From Carnobacterium_B sp045617425 (lineage in GTDB: Bacteria; Bacillota; Bacilli; Lactobacillales; Carnobacteriaceae), in assembly GCF_045617425.1 (NCBI RefSeq), contig NZ_JAZLIO010000022.1:62001-126000 (forward strand): a DNA stretch of 64,000 nt. Direction: 5' to 3'. The notes under the pieces are model-generated. The model was not told the origin of the DNA, ran no database searches, and saw only the letters and a program-made list of their open reading frames with translations. Below, in pieces: positions 61,665 to 64,000 of this stretch. A program made the position numbers and the translations under genes. Numbering within the stretch: the stretch's first letter is position 1; each line of letters begins with the position of its first letter.

Positions 61665-62327
61665 CTAAAAAAATTCATTGTTTTCCGGTGCTTTATTGAT
61701 AGTTGTTCTTTTATTATGAGAAAATAGGTGCTGTGCTTCTTGGATTTCTTCTCTAATTTGAGACATTTCTTCGTCTAACTGAAAAGCGGCTTCTGCTGCT
61801 CTTTTTAACCGAACATTGATGGCATCCGGAAACTCACCCTGATATTTGTAGTTCAACGAATGTTCAATCGTTGCCCAAAAATTCATAGCTAATGTCCGTA
61901 CTTGTATCTCAACAAGAATTTGTTTTTCACCATGAATTAATTGCACTGGGTATTCAAATACAACATGATAGGAACGGTAACCACTTTCTTTCTTATTTGT
62001 GATATAATCTCTTTCTTCAATTATTTTCATATCATTCCGATTTCTTAACAAACTAACAACTTCATGAATATCCTCTACAAATTGACACATAATTCTTAGT
62101 CCAGCTATATCTTGCATTTCAGTCTCTAAATTTTCAAAAGAAATATTCCTTAATGCAGCTTTTCCAATAATACTATTCACTGGTTTTACTCTTCCAGTAA
62201 CAAATTCAATTGGTACATGCATGTTGCTTCTACTGTATTCTTTACGAATACCTTTTAATTTAATTTTCAATTCTTCAACAGCTTGATTATAAGGTGTTAA
62301 AAATTTTTCCCAATTTTGATCCATCAT
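61665..62327 (-). CDS. relQ: Small alarmone synthetase RelQ (YjbM)
   Basis: This 220-residue protein is a stand-alone (p)ppGpp synthetase domain without hydrolase or regulatory domains. It has GRVKPVNSIIGKA, DIAGLRIMCQFVEDI, YITNKKESGYRSYHVVFEYP and VEIQVRTLAMNFWATIEHSL, all typical of RelQ/SAS1, plus the C-terminal helices used for tetramerisation. The ATG follows GAGGGT. It heads the minus-strand run that ends at 57143. Confidence 0.95.
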   Translation of the reverse strand: MMDQNWEKFLTPYNQAVEELKIKLKGIRKEYSRSNMHVPIEFVTGRVKPVNSIIGKAALRNISFENLETEMQDIAGLRIMCQFVEDIHEVVSLLRNRNDMKIIEERDYITNKKESGYRSYHVVFEYPVQLIHGEKQILVEIQVRTLAMNFWATIEHSLNYKYQGEFPDAINVRLKRAAEAAFQLDEEMSQIREEIQEAQHLFSHNKRTTINKAPENNEFF

Positions 62328-62483
62328 TATATACCCTCTTTTAGGAACTTATGATTTGCACTATTTAAAGTGTGATACGGCTTCATTTTACCATATTTCT
62401 CCTAAAAGAAGAAATATACTAAAATAGAAATTAAATGATAAAATAAATAGACTTACTAAATTGATTTAAAAGGAGAATATCTA

Positions 62484-63056
62484 ATGGCTCAGCAAATAGA
62501 AATTGAATTTAAAAATAGTTTAACAAAAACAGAATACACCAATTTATTAAAGGATTTAAACCTGTCTGAAAATGAGTCTTATACTCAAGAAAACCATTAC
62601 TATGATACTAAAGATTGGAAATTAAAAAATAAACACTCCGCTTTGCGTATTCGTTTATTTGCAACTTCTGCTGAATTGACTTTAAAAACACCCCTTGGGG
62701 AAGATTTATTAGAAACAACTGACTCTTTATCATTAAAAGAAGCAAAACAATTTTTAAACTCGCAATCTATTAAAACAAATGGCTATGTAGCAGCTAAACT
62801 TGCTGAACTACAGATTCATCCAGAAGATTTGTATGTGTTTGGATCGTTAGTAACAAAGCGGTATGAAAAAAAGATCCCTCAAGGACTTATCGTATTGGAT
62901 GAGAGTTCATATGGTACAAAAAAGGATTATGAAATAGAATTTGAAGCAAACTCTCGTGAAATGGGGAAAGTTTATTTTGAACAATTTCTAAAGAAATATT
63001 CAATCAAAAAGAGACCCACCAAAAATAAAATTGTTCGAATGATGGAATCAATATAG
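62484..63056 (+). CDS. yjbK: CYTH domain protein YjbK
   Basis: This 190-residue triphosphate tunnel protein has the signature IEIEFKNSLT (EIExK type) at the start, then HYYDTKDWKLKNKHSALRIR, LTLKTPLG and the acidic strand YEIEFEAN. CYTH proteins bind or hydrolyse triphosphates such as inorganic triphosphate; the substrate here is not shown. It diverges from relQ and has an AAAAGGAGA site. Confidence 0.92.
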   Translation: MAQQIEIEFKNSLTKTEYTNLLKDLNLSENESYTQENHYYDTKDWKLKNKHSALRIRLFATSAELTLKTPLGEDLLETTDSLSLKEAKQFLNSQSIKTNGYVAAKLAELQIHPEDLYVFGSLVTKRYEKKIPQGLIVLDESSYGTKKDYEIEFEANSREMGKVYFEQFLKKYSIKKRPTKNKIVRMMESI

Positions 63057-63181
63057 CAGTTTATCTATGCTACTAAAGGATTCTTTATAAAATGTGGCGA
63101 CTTTGTTACAACTTTTGCGAAAGTTTGTCCAAAATCAAGGTCCTTTATTATATTTTTTTAGCTATTTTTGATAAAGTATAT

Positions 63182-63210
63182 TTGTTAACAAAACAGACCA
63201 CGTATATAAA
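63182..63210 (+). promoter_or_regulatory. Promoter of spxH
   Basis: TTGTTA (63182-63187) and TATAAA (63205-63210) are 17 bases apart, 32 bases before the start codon. A second pair, TTGTCC (63125) and TATATT (63149), 18 bases apart, lies upstream. Confidence 0.55.
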
Positions 63211-63241
63211 AATCAAAATACTAAGGCTAAGGTGAAGATAA

Positions 63242-63928
63242 ATGTTCTCAACTACACATACTAAAAATGAATCCACTCATAATGAAATGATTGAAATTTA
63301 TTTATTTATTAATCCAATTGACTCAAGTTGCTTACAAGCTGAAAAAGAAGTTATGCAGTTTGTTGAAAAATCTACTGGTAAAATAAGCGTTCACTTTATT
63401 CCAATTCATAATTTAAGTACCGTTACTCAGTACCTTGCTACAAATAACTTATCAAAAAGTGATTTAACTTTACGTAATGCTGTATGTTCTGTGACTTACG
63501 ATATTTGTCTTTATTATTCTGCCGCTAAAATGCAAGGGAAGAAAAAAGGCCGTAATTTCTTACTAGAACTTCAAGATGCACTAATTGAACAAAAGAAATC
63601 TTTTTCAGAAGCTCTTGTTTTAGAAGCAGCTAAAAAAGCTAAATTAGATATTCAAATGTTTCTTGAAGATAAAGAATTAGAATTCACAAAAACTTCTTTT
63701 GAAGCTGATCAAAAAGTAGCTCGTGAAATGAATGCTTTTAACGCTCCTTCTTGTGTACTATTTAGTGATCATCATAAAGATCATGGTTTCTTGATTGAAG
63801 AAGGCATCACAGTTGAATTACTTCAAGCCTTGCATAACCCTAACCCATTGATTGTCGAAGCAAGAAATCAAATGATTTCTAAAAATGGTATTCGTTCAAT
63901 TAATAAAGCTTCATTGCAAGTTTTGTAA
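63242..63928 (+). CDS. spxH: SpxH/YjbH family ClpXP adaptor, DsbA-like
   Basis: This 228-residue thioredoxin-fold protein has the helical insertion of the DsbA superfamily. MIEIYLFINPIDSSCLQAEK aligns with the redox-motif region of Bacillus YjbH, and NAFNAPSCVLF holds the cis-proline loop. In Bacillus this adaptor delivers the stress regulator Spx to ClpXP. The usual CPEC motif reads DSSC here, so one cysteine is lost, and the protein is about 70 residues shorter than the Bacillus one. AAGGTGAAG precedes the ATG. Confidence 0.88.
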   Translation: MFSTTHTKNESTHNEMIEIYLFINPIDSSCLQAEKEVMQFVEKSTGKISVHFIPIHNLSTVTQYLATNNLSKSDLTLRNAVCSVTYDICLYYSAAKMQGKKKGRNFLLELQDALIEQKKSFSEALVLEAAKKAKLDIQMFLEDKELEFTKTSFEADQKVAREMNAFNAPSCVLFSDHHKDHGFLIEEGITVELLQALHNPNPLIVEARNQMISKNGIRSINKASLQVL

Positions 63929-63946
63929 TTATTTATTTTTTAGTCC

Positions 63947-63995
63947 ACACATCAAAAAAAACTGAGCCCAACAGGCTCAGTTTTTTTTGATGTGT
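63947..63995 (+). terminator. Rho-independent terminator of spxH
   Basis: A perfect 22-bp inverted repeat with a CAACA loop (core AAAACTGAGCC / GGCTCAGTTTT) contains a run of eight T. It lies 19 bases behind the spxH stop codon and has matching T runs on the other strand. Confidence 0.85.
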
Positions 63996-64000
63996 GTTAC

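Noticed and set aside
1..64000. CRISPR array, insertion sequence, prophage, integron, tRNA or rRNA gene
   Set aside because: No regularly spaced repeats, transposase or integrase motifs, or structural RNA sequences were found on either strand by reading.

Overview
The window is a stretch of core chromosome from a low-GC Gram-positive bacterium of the order Lactobacillales. The best fit is Carnobacterium or a close relative, inferred from three things together: Lactobacillales-type genes (DUF1827, DUF3397, a relQ-nadK-rluD cluster, clpE under CtsR), a Bacillus-like dcw order with murE inside it, and signs of a meso-diaminopimelate cell wall (DNPR motif in MurE, dapF, a DapG-type aspartokinase). 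I see no insertion sequence, prophage, CRISPR array, rRNA or tRNA gene. Most genes lie on the minus strand.

Layout. 1-5300: the tail of a TelA-like gene, a small GlsB/YeaQ membrane protein, and a MarR regulator with a heterodimeric ABC exporter behind a perfect palindromic operator. 5300-9980: cold-shock protein, dapF, and ileS under a T-box leader. 9985-25930: the division and cell wall (dcw) cluster, read on the minus strand in the order mraZ-rsmH-ftsL-pbpB-murE-mraY-murD-murG-divIB-ftsA-ftsZ-ylmE-sepF-yggT-ylmH-divIVA. It makes lipid II precursors, assembles the Z ring and positions the septum. mraZ is preceded by a 10-bp-periodic MraZ-type operator. 26190-30690: DUF3397, rpmF, yceD, tmcAL and recQ. 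30784-35209: the ribosome-assembly and NAD operon yqeG-yqeH-yhbY-nadD-yqeK-rsfS-yqeM.

35380-43540: the aspartate-family pathway (dapG aspartokinase, then hom-thrC-thrB), cutC, ykuJ, an aminotransferase and a beta-hydroxyacid dehydrogenase. 43660-45650: ptsH-ptsI, the general PTS phosphorelay. 45819-50315: a small unknown gene, CtsR-controlled clpE, a KtrB-type potassium channel subunit and a DUF1827 gene. 50467-56528: prfC, an exported nuclease, water-forming NADH oxidase, an AI-2E family permease and an M42 aminopeptidase. 56683-63996: a GNAT acetyltransferase, then the minus-strand run relQ-nadK-rluD-mgtE-MBL hydrolase-DUF3006, with a CYTH protein and spxH diverging from it.

Nothing here is clearly a new multi-gene system. 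The points most worth checking are regulatory or at gene ends: a possible one-base lesion at the marR start, its 26-bp palindrome, the three-repeat MraZ box, a two-codon minigene sitting on the ftsA ribosome-binding site, the long hairpin between yueF and nox, an SpxH that lacks the usual CxxC, and an unrecognised 61-residue protein between ptsH and clpE. Several genes use TTG or GTG starts supported by their ribosome-binding sites, and I give those corrected starts.
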